Of a DNA stretch of 35,346 nucleotides, positions 10,067 through 18,382 are shown piece by piece; positions within the stretch are counted from its first letter, which is position 1, and every line of letters starts with the position of its first letter. The position numbers and the translations under genes were made by a program. The notes under the pieces were generated by a model. It was given only the letters and a program-made list of their open reading frames with translations. It had not been told where the DNA came from and ran no database searches. The DNA is from Collinsella sp. (GTDB taxonomy: Bacteria; Actinomycetota; Coriobacteriia; Coriobacteriales; Coriobacteriaceae), in the NCBI GenBank assembly GCA_018382125.1, contig JAGZQO010000034.1, positions 1 through 35,346 of the forward strand, given 5' to 3'.

Positions 10067-11665
10067 TTAGTTCTCCTCTGATCCAGAAACATCCGAATGG
10101 TGCTTGGCCATGAACTGCTGCTTGAAGTCGCCGATGACGCGCAAGAGCTCAGCCTTGGTGTCATCATCGATCTTCTTGGCGCGAACCTTATCGAGCAGCG
10201 AGCCAAAGCCATTGTCCATGTACTCGATGAGCTCGGCACGGAAAGGCAGCACGTCGGCAATCTCCAGGTCATCCAGGAAGCCCTCGTTGCCAGCGAACAG
10301 CGTAACGATCTGCTCGCCAACCTCAAACGGCTTGTAGCGCGGCTGCTTCAGGAGCTCGGTCATGCGGGCACCATGGGTCAGCTGCTTCTGAGTAGCCTCG
10401 TCGAGGTCGGAGCCGAACTGCGTAAAGCCGGCGAGCTCCTGGTACGAAGCGAGGTCCAGACGGAGGTTACCGGCGACCTGCTTCATAGCCTTGGTCTGCG
10501 CGTCGCCACCGACGCGGGACACGGAAATGCCCACGTCGACTGCCGGGCGCTGACCCTGGAAGAAGAGCTCGGACTGCAGATAGATCTGACCATCGGTAAT
10601 GGAAATGACGTTGGTCGGAATGTAGGCCGAGACGTCGCCGTCCTGGGTCTCGATGATCGGCAGTGCCGTCATGGAGCCGTAGCCGTTCTTCTTGGACATC
10701 TTGACGGCACGCTCGAGCAGACGAGAGTGCAGGTAGAAGATGTCGCCAGGATAGGCCTCGCGTCCGGGCGGACGATGCAGCGTCAGCGACATCTGACGGT
10801 AGGCCACGGCCTGCTTGGACAGGTCATCGTAGATGACGAGCACGTGGCCGCCGGGGTTGGTCTCGCTAGCGGGCTTGCCATCCTCGCCGTTGTACATGAA
10901 GAACTCGCCGATAGCGGCACCGGCCATAGGCGCGATGTACTGCATAGGGGCGGAATCGGCAGCGGTTGCCGAAACGATGATGGTGTAGTCGAGCGCACCG
11001 TGCTGAGCGAGGGTCTCGCGGATGTTGGCAACCGTGGAGGCCTTCTGGCCGACGGCGACATAGATGCAGACCATGCCCTTGCCGCGCTGGTTGAGGATAG
11101 CGTCGATGGCGATGGCGGTCTTACCGGTCTTACGGTCGCCGATGATGAGCTCACGCTGACCGCGGCCAATAGGCACCATGGAGTCGATAGCGAGCAGACC
11201 GGTCTGAACCGGCTCACACACCGGGGTACGGTCGATGACGCCGGGGGCCTTGAACTCGATGGGGCGACGGTGCGTGGCGACGATGTCGCCCAGGCCGTCG
11301 ATGGGCTGGCCGAGCGGATTGACGACGCGGCCGAGCATGGCGCGGCTCACAGGGATATCCATAATGCGGCCAGTGGTGCGGCACTCGTCGCCTTCCTTGA
11401 TGGAGTCGACGGCACCAAACAGAACGGCGCCGACCTCGTCACGGTCAAGGTTCTGGGCAAGGCCGAAAACGGTCTCACCGGTATCGGAGCTCTTGAACTC
11501 CAGAAGCTCGCCTGCCATGGCGCTCTTGAGGCCGGAGACGCGCGCGATGCCGTCGCCTACCTCGTCGACCGTTGAAACCTCATGCGTATCGACCGTCGCG
11601 GAGAGGCTCGTGAGCTGCTCCTGCAGTTTCTTGGCGATATCCTGGGCATTGAGGGTTTCGGACAT
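10067..11665 (-). CDS. atpA: F-type ATP synthase alpha subunit
   Basis: The non-catalytic nucleotide-binding subunit of F1, 532 aa. Walker A GDRKTGKT is at 176-183, with GRGQRELIIGD upstream and the family block LHRPPGREAYPGDIFYLHSRLLERA. The N-terminal beta-barrel is intact. The ATG overlaps the atpH stop (TAATG). Stop is TAA. Confidence 0.98.
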   Translation of the reverse strand: MSETLNAQDIAKKLQEQLTSLSATVDTHEVSTVDEVGDGIARVSGLKSAMAGELLEFKSSDTGETVFGLAQNLDRDEVGAVLFGAVDSIKEGDECRTTGRIMDIPVSRAMLGRVVNPLGQPIDGLGDIVATHRRPIEFKAPGVIDRTPVCEPVQTGLLAIDSMVPIGRGQRELIIGDRKTGKTAIAIDAILNQRGKGMVCIYVAVGQKASTVANIRETLAQHGALDYTIIVSATAADSAPMQYIAPMAGAAIGEFFMYNGEDGKPASETNPGGHVLVIYDDLSKQAVAYRQMSLTLHRPPGREAYPGDIFYLHSRLLERAVKMSKKNGYGSMTALPIIETQDGDVSAYIPTNVISITDGQIYLQSELFFQGQRPAVDVGISVSRVGGDAQTKAMKQVAGNLRLDLASYQELAGFTQFGSDLDEATQKQLTHGARMTELLKQPRYKPFEVGEQIVTLFAGNEGFLDDLEIADVLPFRAELIEYMDNGFGSLLDKVRAKKIDDDTKAELLRVIGDFKQQFMAKHHSDVSGSEEN

Positions 11666-12141
11666 TAGGCTTCACCTCCGTACGAATTAGCAGAGTTTGC
11701 GAGGGTCTCCTGCGCGATGCGCAGCTGCGTCTTGACGGAAATGTCACGACGCTCGCCGCGGGCCTCGAGCACCAGGCCGCCCACGATAGACGGGTCGACC
11801 TGCTCGATAAGGAACACCTTGCGGCCGAAGTCCTGCTCGCATTTCTTAGTGATGGTTTGACGCAGCTCGTCGTCGAGCGGGATCGCCGTGGTGACGGTCA
11901 CGCCCACTACATCCTCGTCTTCCTCGGCAACATACTTAAAGGCAGCTGCCACCTTGGGAAGAAGGTCGAGCTGGTCGCGCTTGGACATGGTGTCGAGCAC
12001 GGCGATGATCTCGGGGCTGGCGGAAGCCAGGCGCTCGATCATCTCGAGGTCCTCGAACACATGGTTCTCGGCCTTGGCGGCTTCCATGAGGGAGCGCGCG
12101 TAGGTCTCGAGCACCTTGTCCTGATAGCGGCTAGTCGGCAT
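11665..12141 (-). CDS. atpH: F-type ATP synthase delta subunit (OSCP)
   Basis: The peripheral-stalk subunit that joins the b dimer to the top of F1. At 158 aa it is somewhat shorter than the usual ~178. It shows the helical N-terminus (VLETYARSLMEAAKAEN) and the C-terminal DPSIVGGLVLEARGERRDISVKTQL signature. Its start overlaps the end of atpF by 11 bases. Stop is TAA. Confidence 0.93.
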   Translation of the reverse strand: MPTSRYQDKVLETYARSLMEAAKAENHVFEDLEMIERLASASPEIIAVLDTMSKRDQLDLLPKVAAAFKYVAEEDEDVVGVTVTTAIPLDDELRQTITKKCEQDFGRKVFLIEQVDPSIVGGLVLEARGERRDISVKTQLRIAQETLANSANSYGGEA

Positions 12142-12733
12142 TCAGGCTACCTGCTTCCTGGATGTAGCGCTCGATGAGCTTCTTCTGCTCGGTCTCGTCC
12201 TCGAGTGCCTCGCCCACGATCTTGGTGGCGACGGCGACGGACAGGTCGGCGATGGAGCTCGCGGCACCGGCGTAGATGGACTTGCGCTCGTCCTCGACGG
12301 TCGTGTGGGCCTTGGCGATAATCTCCTCGGCCTCTTTGTGAGCAGCCTCGATGATACGGGCGCGCTCGGACTCGGCGTCCTTACGGGCCTCGAGGACGAT
12401 GTCGGCAGCCTGACGACGGGCGTCGGTGACGATCGAGTCAGACTCAGCGCGCTTGGCGATAGCCTCCTGCTTGGTCTTCTCGGCCTCGTCGAGGCTCTCC
12501 TCGATCTTCTTGCCGCGCTCCTCCATGGTTTTCATGATGCCCGGCAGGGCGACCTTGGCCAGCACGATCCAGATGATCAGGAAGGCGATAAGCGCCGGGA
12601 TGAACTCCGCCATCTTAGGGATGAGGATGTCCGCACCGGCAGCGCCGTCCTCGGCGAACGCGGAAACCGGCATGAGCAGCGCGGCCGCGGACGCGGAGAG
12701 TGCGATCGCGCTCTTCTGGGATGAAAGATTCAT
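12131..12733 (-). CDS. atpF: F-type ATP synthase b subunit
   Basis: The peripheral-stalk dimer, 200 aa. A membrane helix (~38-62, FIPALIAFLIIWIVLAKVALPGI) is followed by a long charged coiled coil with AEKTKQEA and AHKEAEEII. An extra hydrophobic segment precedes it (residues ~8-28), ending in VSAFAED, which looks like a cleavable signal peptide with an A-x-A site. That would place the mature N-terminus outside, as in b subunits made with a leader; this is inferred from composition. Stop is TAG. Confidence 0.95.
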   Translation of the reverse strand: MNLSSQKSAIALSASAAALLMPVSAFAEDGAAGADILIPKMAEFIPALIAFLIIWIVLAKVALPGIMKTMEERGKKIEESLDEAEKTKQEAIAKRAESDSIVTDARRQAADIVLEARKDAESERARIIEAAHKEAEEIIAKAHTTVEDERKSIYAGAASSIADLSVAVATKIVGEALEDETEQKKLIERYIQEAGSLNAD

Positions 12734-12748
12734 ACTTGACGCTCCGTG

Positions 12749-12943
12749 CTATTTAACGATCAGCGCGACAACGAAGCCGATCAGAGCCAGAGCCTCGCCG
12801 AAGGCGGAGCCCATGATGAAGACGGTGAACACGCGGCCCTGGACCTCAGGCTGACGGGCCATAGCACCCGTAGCACCCAGAGCAGACAGGCCGATAGCAA
12901 GACCAGCGCCGATAACACCGAGACCGTAACCGATAACTCCCAC
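12749..12943 (-). CDS. atpE: F-type ATP synthase c subunit
   Basis: The ring-forming proteolipid, 64 aa, two helices joined by the polar loop ARQPE (29-33). The ion-carrying carboxylate is Glu50 in SAFGEALALIG. There is no Gln in helix 1 and no Ser/Thr after Glu50, both of which mark sodium rings, so proton coupling is likely. It begins with a GTG preceded by AGGAGG, the best ribosome site in the operon, which fits the need for many copies. The ~120-base gap before it (to atpB) is the longest in the operon and holds a weak GC hairpin. Stop is TAG. Confidence 0.95.
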   Translation of the reverse strand: MGVIGYGLGVIGAGLAIGLSALGATGAMARQPEVQGRVFTVFIMGSAFGEALALIGFVVALIVK

Positions 12944-13067
12944 GATTCCTCCTTTGTCGTGCGTGTCTTATTTCACGCAGGATAACCTTTTTATAACTGC
13001 CGGGCTCCATGGGTACGGGCACCGGCGGTTAAACGAATTGCCTTACCTTTAAGACGCGAACGGGAGA

Positions 13068-13871
13068 CTACTCCTCCTCCGCGACCTCCTCTGCCTCGGA
13101 GACATACACGGCGGTAAGGACCGTGAAAACGTAAGCCTGGATGGCACCGACCACAAGCTCGATCGCGTAGATCAGGATGAGAATGGCAAGCCAGGCAAGC
13201 GAAGGCAGGGCGCCGACGGCGTGGGCCGCGGAAACCTGCTGAAGCAGCGGCTGCATGAACATGCTCGCCATGATGGCGAACGAACCCATGACCACGTGTC
13301 CTGCGAACATGTTGCAGAACAGACGGACGGCGAGCGTGATGAGGCGCAGGAAGGTCGAGAAAAGCTCGACGACCCACACAAGCACGTTCATCGGGAAGCT
13401 CACGCCCTCCGGGGCGAGGCTCTTAATGTAGCCGATCACGCCGTGAGCCTTGCATCCGTAGTAGATGAAGTACACGAAGGCGAAGATGGCGAGCGCGGCG
13501 GTGGAGCCGATTGCGCCGGTGCCGGGCTTCATTCCCGGGATCAGGCCGATCATGTTATTGATCAGGATGAACAGGAAAAGCGAGCACAGGAACGGGAAGT
13601 GCTTCTTCCAGTTCTCGCCCACGACGCCCTTGCCGATATCGTTCTCGACGTACTCGATGATGTACTCGAAACCGTTGACGAAGAAGCCCTTGGGAACCAG
13701 GGTCTGCTTCTTCTTGAACACGGCCAGGACGATCAGGAGCACGATCGTGGAGACGATCAGCCAAAACGAGTACTGCGTGATGCCGCAGCTCAGATCGCCC
13801 ACGACAGGGGTGGAGCTGAACTCGCTGACCAGATGATTAATCTCATCAGGCAGCTTTTCAAAAATTTCCAC
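13068..13871 (-). CDS. atpB: F-type ATP synthase a subunit
   Basis: The membrane stator half-channel, 267 aa, with about six membrane segments. The essential arginine is Arg183 in LAVRLFCNMFAGH (E. coli Arg210). The last helix carries LIYAIELVVGAIQAYVFTVL with its conserved Glu and Gln. It starts with GTG at 13871 behind AAAGGTAAG, 3 bases after the upstream gene. Stop is TAG. Confidence 0.95.
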   Translation of the reverse strand: MEIFEKLPDEINHLVSEFSSTPVVGDLSCGITQYSFWLIVSTIVLLIVLAVFKKKQTLVPKGFFVNGFEYIIEYVENDIGKGVVGENWKKHFPFLCSLFLFILINNMIGLIPGMKPGTGAIGSTAALAIFAFVYFIYYGCKAHGVIGYIKSLAPEGVSFPMNVLVWVVELFSTFLRLITLAVRLFCNMFAGHVVMGSFAIMASMFMQPLLQQVSAAHAVGALPSLAWLAILILIYAIELVVGAIQAYVFTVLTAVYVSEAEEVAEEE

Positions 13872-13874
13872 GAC

Positions 13875-14186
13875 TTACCTTTCGACCTCATGAGGATCTC
13901 GCAGCGCCTTGGCGACACGAACCGCGCAGGCGGCCATAAAGGCCACGAAGCCGATCGCCTCGCCCAGGAGGAACATGCGAAATGCCTCTCCGAACAACAC
14001 AAACACAACCAAGGTAAAGACGAGCAGGGCGATTGCCGAGACCGCCAGACTCACCATACCCTTGAGCATGTCCGCATTCTGTTTATCGTCAAGAACCGGC
14101 TTGAGCGTAAAGACAAAGGGAAGGAAGGCAATTGCGCCCGCGATGGCGCCTGCAACGATAGCGAGCAGATCGGCTATCTGAAACAC
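13875..14186 (-). CDS. AtpI-like small membrane protein heading the atp operon
   Basis: A ~103-aa protein with four predicted hydrophobic segments (DLLAIVAGAIAGAIAFLPFVF, MVSLAVSAIALLVFTLVVFVLF, AIGFVAFMAACAV and flanks). Its position directly before atpB matches AtpI, which helps assemble the c-ring, but sequence conservation in that group is poor and the call rests on position and topology. The frame is open to a TTG at 14261, but a promoter-like sequence sits there. The GTG at 14186, with GAGG 6 bases upstream, or the one at 14198, is more likely. Stop is TAA. Confidence 0.6.
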   Translation of the reverse strand: MFQIADLLAIVAGAIAGAIAFLPFVFTLKPVLDDKQNADMLKGMVSLAVSAIALLVFTLVVFVLFGEAFRMFLLGEAIGFVAFMAACAVRVAKALRDPHEVER

Positions 14187-14247
14187 TGGCGTCCTCACTT
14201 TCCTTTTTAACGCCTCACAGAACAGTTCCCGCCAAATATTGGTGACT

Positions 14248-14275
14248 ATTGTACGAGCCAATCGTTAAAGTACAA
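14248..14275 (-). promoter_or_regulatory. candidate sigma-70-type promoter of the atp operon
   Basis: On the minus strand TTGTAC (14275..14270) is separated by 16 bp from TACAAT (14253..14248), 5 of 6 matches at -10. It would start transcription near 14241, about 55 bases before the chosen atpI-like start. Confidence 0.5.
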
Positions 14276-14466
14276 CCGAAAAAGCATCGGTTAATACGCA
14301 CCTGTTCGTTTTCTTAAGACCTTCTTTATGCCGCAGGTACGGTAATACGTTTTTCTCGAACCCTGCAGGGCAAAACGTCCGTTAACAGGAGTGCGCGCGG
14401 TCGCCTTTTGTTCGTCCGCGCGCACCGTTTCTTCGTATTTGCAGCCGCGGCCGTTTAGCCCAGCGA
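14276..14466. other. upp-atp intergenic region with a GC hairpin
   Basis: No gene is seen. GTGCGCGCGG (14391-14400) pairs with CCGCGCGCAC (14416-14425) around a 15-base loop, 40 bases after the upp stop. No T-run follows on the minus strand, so it may be an RNA 3'-end structure or a Rho-type end rather than a classic terminator. Confidence 0.45.
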
Positions 14467-15114
14467 CTAGAGCGTGCCGTAGATGCGGTCGCCGGCGTCG
14501 CCGAGGCCGGGAACGATGTAGGCAGCCTCGTTGAGATGGTCGTCGATGGCGCACGTATAAATATGTACGTCGGGGTCCTTTTCGGTCAGCGACTTGAGAC
14601 CCTCGGGTGCGGCGACGATACACAGCATGCGGATGTCCTTGACACCGCGCTCGCGCAGGTAGCTGATGGCCATTTCGGCCGAACCGCCCGTGGCGAGCAT
14701 GGGGTCGACAACCAGGCAGATGCGCTGGTCGATATCCTTGGGCATCTTGCAGTAATACTCATGCGGCTCGTGGGTAACCTCGTCGCGCTCCATACCGATG
14801 TGGCCCACGCGGGCAGAGGGTACCAAGTCGAGGATACCGTCGACCATGCCAAGGCCTGCACGCAGGATGGGAACGATGGCGAGCTTCTTGCCGGCGAGCT
14901 GCTTAAACGTGGCGGTGGTGATGGGGGTCTCGACCTCGACGTCTTCCATGGGCAGGTCGCGCATGGCCTCGTAGCCGTCAAAGAGCGCAAGCTCGCGCAC
15001 GAGCTGGCGGAACTGGTTGGTGCCGGTGTTTTTGTCGCGCAGGATCGACAGCTTGTGCTGGACGAGTGGGTGATCGACAAGCGTCACACGGGACGCATCG
15101 TAGGTGACGGTCAT
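14467..15114 (-). CDS. upp: uracil phosphoribosyltransferase
   Basis: A salvage enzyme making UMP from uracil and PRPP, 215 aa. The PRPP loop VVDPMLATGGSA lies at ~135-146, with VPILRAGLGMVDG (~81-93) and the C-terminal uracil-binding YIVPGLGDAGDR. The ATG at 15114 has AAAGGGG about 10 bases upstream; the longer frame to 15174 adds unconserved residues. It lies between glpK and the atp operon on the same strand. Stop is TAG. Confidence 0.96.
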   Translation of the reverse strand: MTVTYDASRVTLVDHPLVQHKLSILRDKNTGTNQFRQLVRELALFDGYEAMRDLPMEDVEVETPITTATFKQLAGKKLAIVPILRAGLGMVDGILDLVPSARVGHIGMERDEVTHEPHEYYCKMPKDIDQRICLVVDPMLATGGSAEMAISYLRERGVKDIRMLCIVAAPEGLKSLTEKDPDVHIYTCAIDDHLNEAAYIVPGLGDAGDRIYGTL

Positions 15115-15137
15115 GGATTGATTGCCCCTTTCGTTGC

Positions 15138-15174
15138 GGCCGCAAAACGGCCTTGCTGACAAGGTGTGCAGCAA
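15138..15174 (-). promoter_or_regulatory. tandem hairpins in the upp leader
   Basis: On the minus strand TTGCTG...CAGCAA (15174..15153) is directly followed by GGCCG-TTTTG-CGGCC (15152..15138), ending about 23 bases before the upp start. Two stacked stems before a pyrimidine-salvage gene could be a translation or attenuation control, but no PyrR motif is recognised and no T-run is present. Confidence 0.3.
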
Positions 15175-15237
15175 TGTTGCCGCCGCACGCCATACATTAG
15201 TTTAGCGGTTTGTTGTATCGAGCAGCCCATCGCAGCC

Positions 15238-16779
15238 CTACTGTGAGGTGCTGAGCGAGCGCCTGACTGCATCACGCCAGCCCGCAAGGTTTTGCTCGCG
15301 GCGCTCGGCGGACATGTGGGGAAGGAAGGTCCTAACGATCTGGGCATTTTGCTCCAGCTCTTCCAGGTCTTCCCAATAGCCGACGGCAAGACCCGCCAAG
15401 TACGCGGCACCGATTGCCGTGGTCTCCACCGTCTCGCATTGCAGCACGGGGATATCCAGCAGGTCGGCCTGGAATTGCATGATGAACTCGTTGCGCGAGG
15501 CACCGCCATCGACAGACAGGCGCTCAATCGAAAGCCCCACGTCCTGCTCCATGGCGCGCAGCACGTCGTAGCTCTGATATGCCATGGATTCGCAGGCGGC
15601 ACGTACGATGGTCGCACGGCTCGAGGCGCCGGTCAGACCGCACACGATACCGCGAGCATGCGGGTCCCACCAGGGAGCACCCAAACCCGCAAAGGCCGGA
15701 ACGAAGTAGCAGCCCTCGTTGTCGCTAATCGAAGCGGCGAGTTGTGCCGACTCGCTCACGCTCAAGATGATGCCCATGTTGTTGCGAAGCCAGTTCATCG
15801 TTGAGCCGGCGGCAAAAATAGAGCCCTCGAGCGCATAGCTGACTTTGCCGTCCGCAGCGATACCGATGGTGGAGACCAGGCCATTCTTGGATTCGACGAT
15901 CTCGTCGCCGGTGTTCATGAGCATAAAGCAACCCGTGCCATAGGTGTTTTTGGTCTGGCCGGGACGGAAACAGCAGTGGCCGAACAGCGACGCCTGTTGG
16001 TCACCCGCCACGCCCATGATGGGCGGCATGTTGGTCATGATGTCGCTCGCGACGCGGCCGTAGTCGCCCGAGCTCCAGCGAACCTCGGGCATCATGGAAC
16101 GTGGAACGTCAAAGAGTGCCAGCAGGTCGTCGTCCCAATCGAGCGTATGGATATTAAAGAGTGCCGTGCGGCTGGCATTGGTGTAGTCGGTGGCAAAGAC
16201 CTGGCCGCCGGTGAGGTTGTAGATGAGCCAGGTGTCGATGGTGCCAAACATGAGGTCGCCCGCCGCCGCGCTTTCGCGTGCGCCGCCGACGTTGTCGAGA
16301 ATCCACTGCACCTTGGAGGCCGAGAAATACGGGTCGAGCGTGAGTCCCGTGCGGGAGCGCACCAGCCCTTCTGCGCCCTGCTCGACAAGCTCGTCGATCA
16401 AAGGTGCGGTACGGCGGCACTGCCATACGATAGCGTTATAGATCGGCTGACCGCTCACGCGATCCCAGACCACCGTGGTCTCGCGCTGGTTGGAGATGCC
16501 GATGGCAGCAATGCGGTCGGAGTGGATACCGCTCTTAAACTGGACTTCCATCATGACGGCGATCTGGCTAGCAAGGACCGCCATGGGGTCTTGCTCCACC
16601 CAGCCGGGACGCGGGAAGCTGGTTTTGACGCTGCGACGTGCCTGCGCGACGATGCATCCGTACTCGTCGACGATGGTCGCAAGTACCGAGGTGGTGCCGC
16701 AGTCGAGCGCCATGATGTAGGAACCGCCAAAGTCAAACGAGGCATCTTCCATGCCCAGGCTGCCTAGATTCAATGACAT
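15238..16779 (-). CDS. glpK: glycerol kinase
   Basis: An FGGY-family kinase making sn-glycerol 3-phosphate from glycerol and ATP, 513 aa. It shows MALDCGTTSVLATIVDEYG at the N-terminus, the substrate loop SNQRETTVVWDR, the GVAGDQQASLFGH phosphate loop, KNTYGTGCFMLMNTG and the C-terminal VDGGASRNEFIMQFQADLLDIPV. No glpF or glpD is adjacent. The ATG at 16779 has AAAGGTG 7 bases upstream, 13 bases after the tsaC stop, so the two are probably one unit. About 15 residues precede the usual start of the family. Stop is TAG. Confidence 0.95.
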   Translation of the reverse strand: MSLNLGSLGMEDASFDFGGSYIMALDCGTTSVLATIVDEYGCIVAQARRSVKTSFPRPGWVEQDPMAVLASQIAVMMEVQFKSGIHSDRIAAIGISNQRETTVVWDRVSGQPIYNAIVWQCRRTAPLIDELVEQGAEGLVRSRTGLTLDPYFSASKVQWILDNVGGARESAAAGDLMFGTIDTWLIYNLTGGQVFATDYTNASRTALFNIHTLDWDDDLLALFDVPRSMMPEVRWSSGDYGRVASDIMTNMPPIMGVAGDQQASLFGHCCFRPGQTKNTYGTGCFMLMNTGDEIVESKNGLVSTIGIAADGKVSYALEGSIFAAGSTMNWLRNNMGIILSVSESAQLAASISDNEGCYFVPAFAGLGAPWWDPHARGIVCGLTGASSRATIVRAACESMAYQSYDVLRAMEQDVGLSIERLSVDGGASRNEFIMQFQADLLDIPVLQCETVETTAIGAAYLAGLAVGYWEDLEELEQNAQIVRTFLPHMSAERREQNLAGWRDAVRRSLSTSQ

Positions 16780-16792
16780 CGCTTGCACCTTT

Positions 16793-17536
16793 CTATTGCA
16801 TCGGGTCGGACAGGACCCGTTCGATCTCTGATGCGGGAAGTGCGCCTTGGCGCAGAATCTGGAGCTCACCGTGCTGGAACGACACGATGGTCGAAGCGTC
16901 GCGGCACGGAGTCTCGCCGGCATCGACGGCCACATCGACCCCCTCCAGGATGCGACCTTCGACGGCGGCAAAGCTTGCCGGCGAGGGCGCGCCGTGTGTG
17001 TTGGCGCTCGTGCAGGCAAGGGGACTGCCGCAGGCGCGGATGAGCGCTTGGACCACGGGAGAGGCCGAAGCGCGCAGGGCCACGGTGTCGTCGGCAGCAC
17101 GCATAAAGGTCGGCACGCAGGGGGCCGCCTTGACCACGATAGTCAGGGCTCCCGGCCAGCATCGTCGCGCAAGTACGCGGGCATCTTCCGGGATATCCAC
17201 GCCATAGCGGTCGAGCGCCTCGACGCCATCGACCAGCCAGGCGACCGTTTGGGTGAGCTTGCGCTGCTTGAGGGTAAAGATGCGGCGGTAGCCAGTACCA
17301 AGCGCAGGGACCGCGGCGCCGTTAACGGTGGCATGCGGATCGCGCGGCCACAACAAGGATTCGCTTGTATCTTGGGGGACGGCATCGGAGAAGGCGTTGA
17401 CTGCCACGGCGACACCGTAGACGGTCTCGGTCGGGATCAAGACCAGGCCGCCGCGGCCGAGCACCTCGGCCGCGCGCTCGACGGCAAGCCGATGCGGCTC
17501 GCGCGTTCCCTTGTATACCCGATAGACCGTCTGCAT
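16793..17536 (-). CDS. tsaC: L-threonylcarbamoyladenylate synthase (Sua5/YrdC/YwlC family)
   Basis: Makes threonylcarbamoyl-AMP from threonine, bicarbonate and ATP for the t6A37 modification of ANN-decoding tRNAs. The family core is clear: LIPTETVYGVA (33-43), RIFTLKQRK (85-93), CWPGALTIVVKA, RASASPVVQALI and SANTHGAPSPASF. Between VYG and RIF it has about 44 residues where relatives usually have ~14, an insertion at ~46-83 beginning NAFSDAVPQD. The frame is unbroken through it. The insertion sits near the active-site mouth, so its effect deserves a look. It is usual for this gene to follow prmC in actinobacteria. Stop is TAG. Confidence 0.88.
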   Translation of the reverse strand: MQTVYRVYKGTREPHRLAVERAAEVLGRGGLVLIPTETVYGVAVAVNAFSDAVPQDTSESLLWPRDPHATVNGAAVPALGTGYRRIFTLKQRKLTQTVAWLVDGVEALDRYGVDIPEDARVLARRCWPGALTIVVKAAPCVPTFMRAADDTVALRASASPVVQALIRACGSPLACTSANTHGAPSPASFAAVEGRILEGVDVAVDAGETPCRDASTIVSFQHGELQILRQGALPASEIERVLSDPMQ

Positions 17537-17670
17537 GTGTATGCCAGCCCCTTACGCTCTGGTGCAAGTTTGTTTACTGAGGGGCATTCTCGCACGAAAC
17601 GTTCAACCTATTTGGCCAGAGTGCATGTTGGTTTGGTGAGCGGCTCTAGTAGTCGGTGAAAGTGAGGGGG

Positions 17671-18117
17671 TTATTGGAAGGCTACAGACTTCTTTGGTCT
17701 TCCGGCGTGACGTTCTTGGGCGGCGTAGCGCTCGATGCTGTCTATCGTTATCATCCGACGGCCATCGACGAGTTCAACATCGAGCTTTCCGGCTTTGACC
17801 AGCGCGGTAATCCGCGGAGCGGAGACTTTGAGGTCCAGCGCCGCGTCTTTAAATGTTCGGCACGCCGCTTCCCGAGCGTCCTCGTGGTCGATTTCGACTG
17901 AAAGGGCCACGACCTCGGCCGAACGTTCGTACCCTGCCGGAGTCAAACCGTTGTTGAGGTCGTCGGCCAAAAACGCCATCAGCGCCTCGGTGGCATGGGC
18001 AATCGCTTCTTCGCGCGTATCGCCATCGGCAAAAGCGCCGGGAATCTGCGGGAAGCTGGCGCAGTACCCGTCGTCTTCTTTTATGAGAACGCAGTCATAG
18101 GTAAATCGCTGCCTCAT
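17671..18117 (-). CDS. hicB: HicB-family antitoxin
   Basis: A 148-aa antitoxin with the partial RNase-H-like HicB fold at the N-terminus (FTYDCVLIKEDDGYCASFPQIPGAFADGDTREEAIAHATEAL) and a C-terminal DNA-binding domain resembling an HTH (DLKVSAPRITALVKAGKLDVELVDGRRMI). The ATG at 18117 with GGAGG just upstream gives the typical HicB start; the longer frame to 18162 overlaps hicA. It starts 11 bases after the toxin stop. It should neutralise HicA and repress the pair's promoter. Stop is TAA. Confidence 0.88.
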   Translation of the reverse strand: MRQRFTYDCVLIKEDDGYCASFPQIPGAFADGDTREEAIAHATEALMAFLADDLNNGLTPAGYERSAEVVALSVEIDHEDAREAACRTFKDAALDLKVSAPRITALVKAGKLDVELVDGRRMITIDSIERYAAQERHAGRPKKSVAFQ

Positions 18118-18128
18118 TTTGCCTCCAA

Positions 18129-18314
18129 CTACCATCCAGCTTGGCGACGAATACTTGCCCACGCGCCCTTCTTTGGTCGATCACCACCAGAGCCGTTCAC
18201 GGTGACAACACGGTCGCCAGAAACATACTTAGCATGACTACCGACTTGCGCGACCTTCACGAATCCATCGTGCTTGAGTAGGGCAATGATTTCCCGAAAG
18301 GTAGGAGGTTGCAT
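18129..18314 (-). CDS. hicA: HicA-family mRNA interferase toxin
   Basis: A 61-aa dsRBD-like toxin: FREIIALLKHDGFVKVAQVGSHAKYVSGDRVVTV with the catalytic His27 in GSHAKY. It is the first gene of the pair, as usual, with GAGGTC upstream of the ATG at 18314. With hicB it interrupts the prmC-tsaC order conserved in many actinobacteria, and its promoter is AT-rich, unlike the flanks, which suggests acquisition. Stop is TAG. Confidence 0.88.
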   Translation of the reverse strand: MQPPTFREIIALLKHDGFVKVAQVGSHAKYVSGDRVVTVNGSGGDRPKKGAWASIRRQAGW

Positions 18315-18338
18315 GGGCCGACCTCTTTCAGCCGTCCT

Positions 18339-18368
18339 AATTATAAACTAGTTTATAATTTTTGCTAA
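18339..18368 (-). promoter_or_regulatory. hicAB promoter overlapped by a 22-bp perfect palindrome (operator)
   Basis: AATTATAAACT followed by its exact complement AGTTTATAATT spans 18339-18360. On the minus strand -35 TTAGCA (18368..18363), a 17-bp spacer and a consensus -10 TATAAT (18345..18340) embed this palindrome, so a repressor bound here would block the promoter. HicB is the likely ligand (inference). Confidence 0.75.
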
Positions 18369-18382
18369 CCAGTTAATAAATA

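Noticed and set aside
10097..11575. 492-codon plus-strand frame opposite atpA
   Set aside because: Shadow of atpA; no motif, signal or ribosome site of its own.
12944..13067. A regulatory RNA between atpB and atpE
   Set aside because: Only a weak GC hairpin is visible; the gap is explained by a leader for the highly expressed c subunit.
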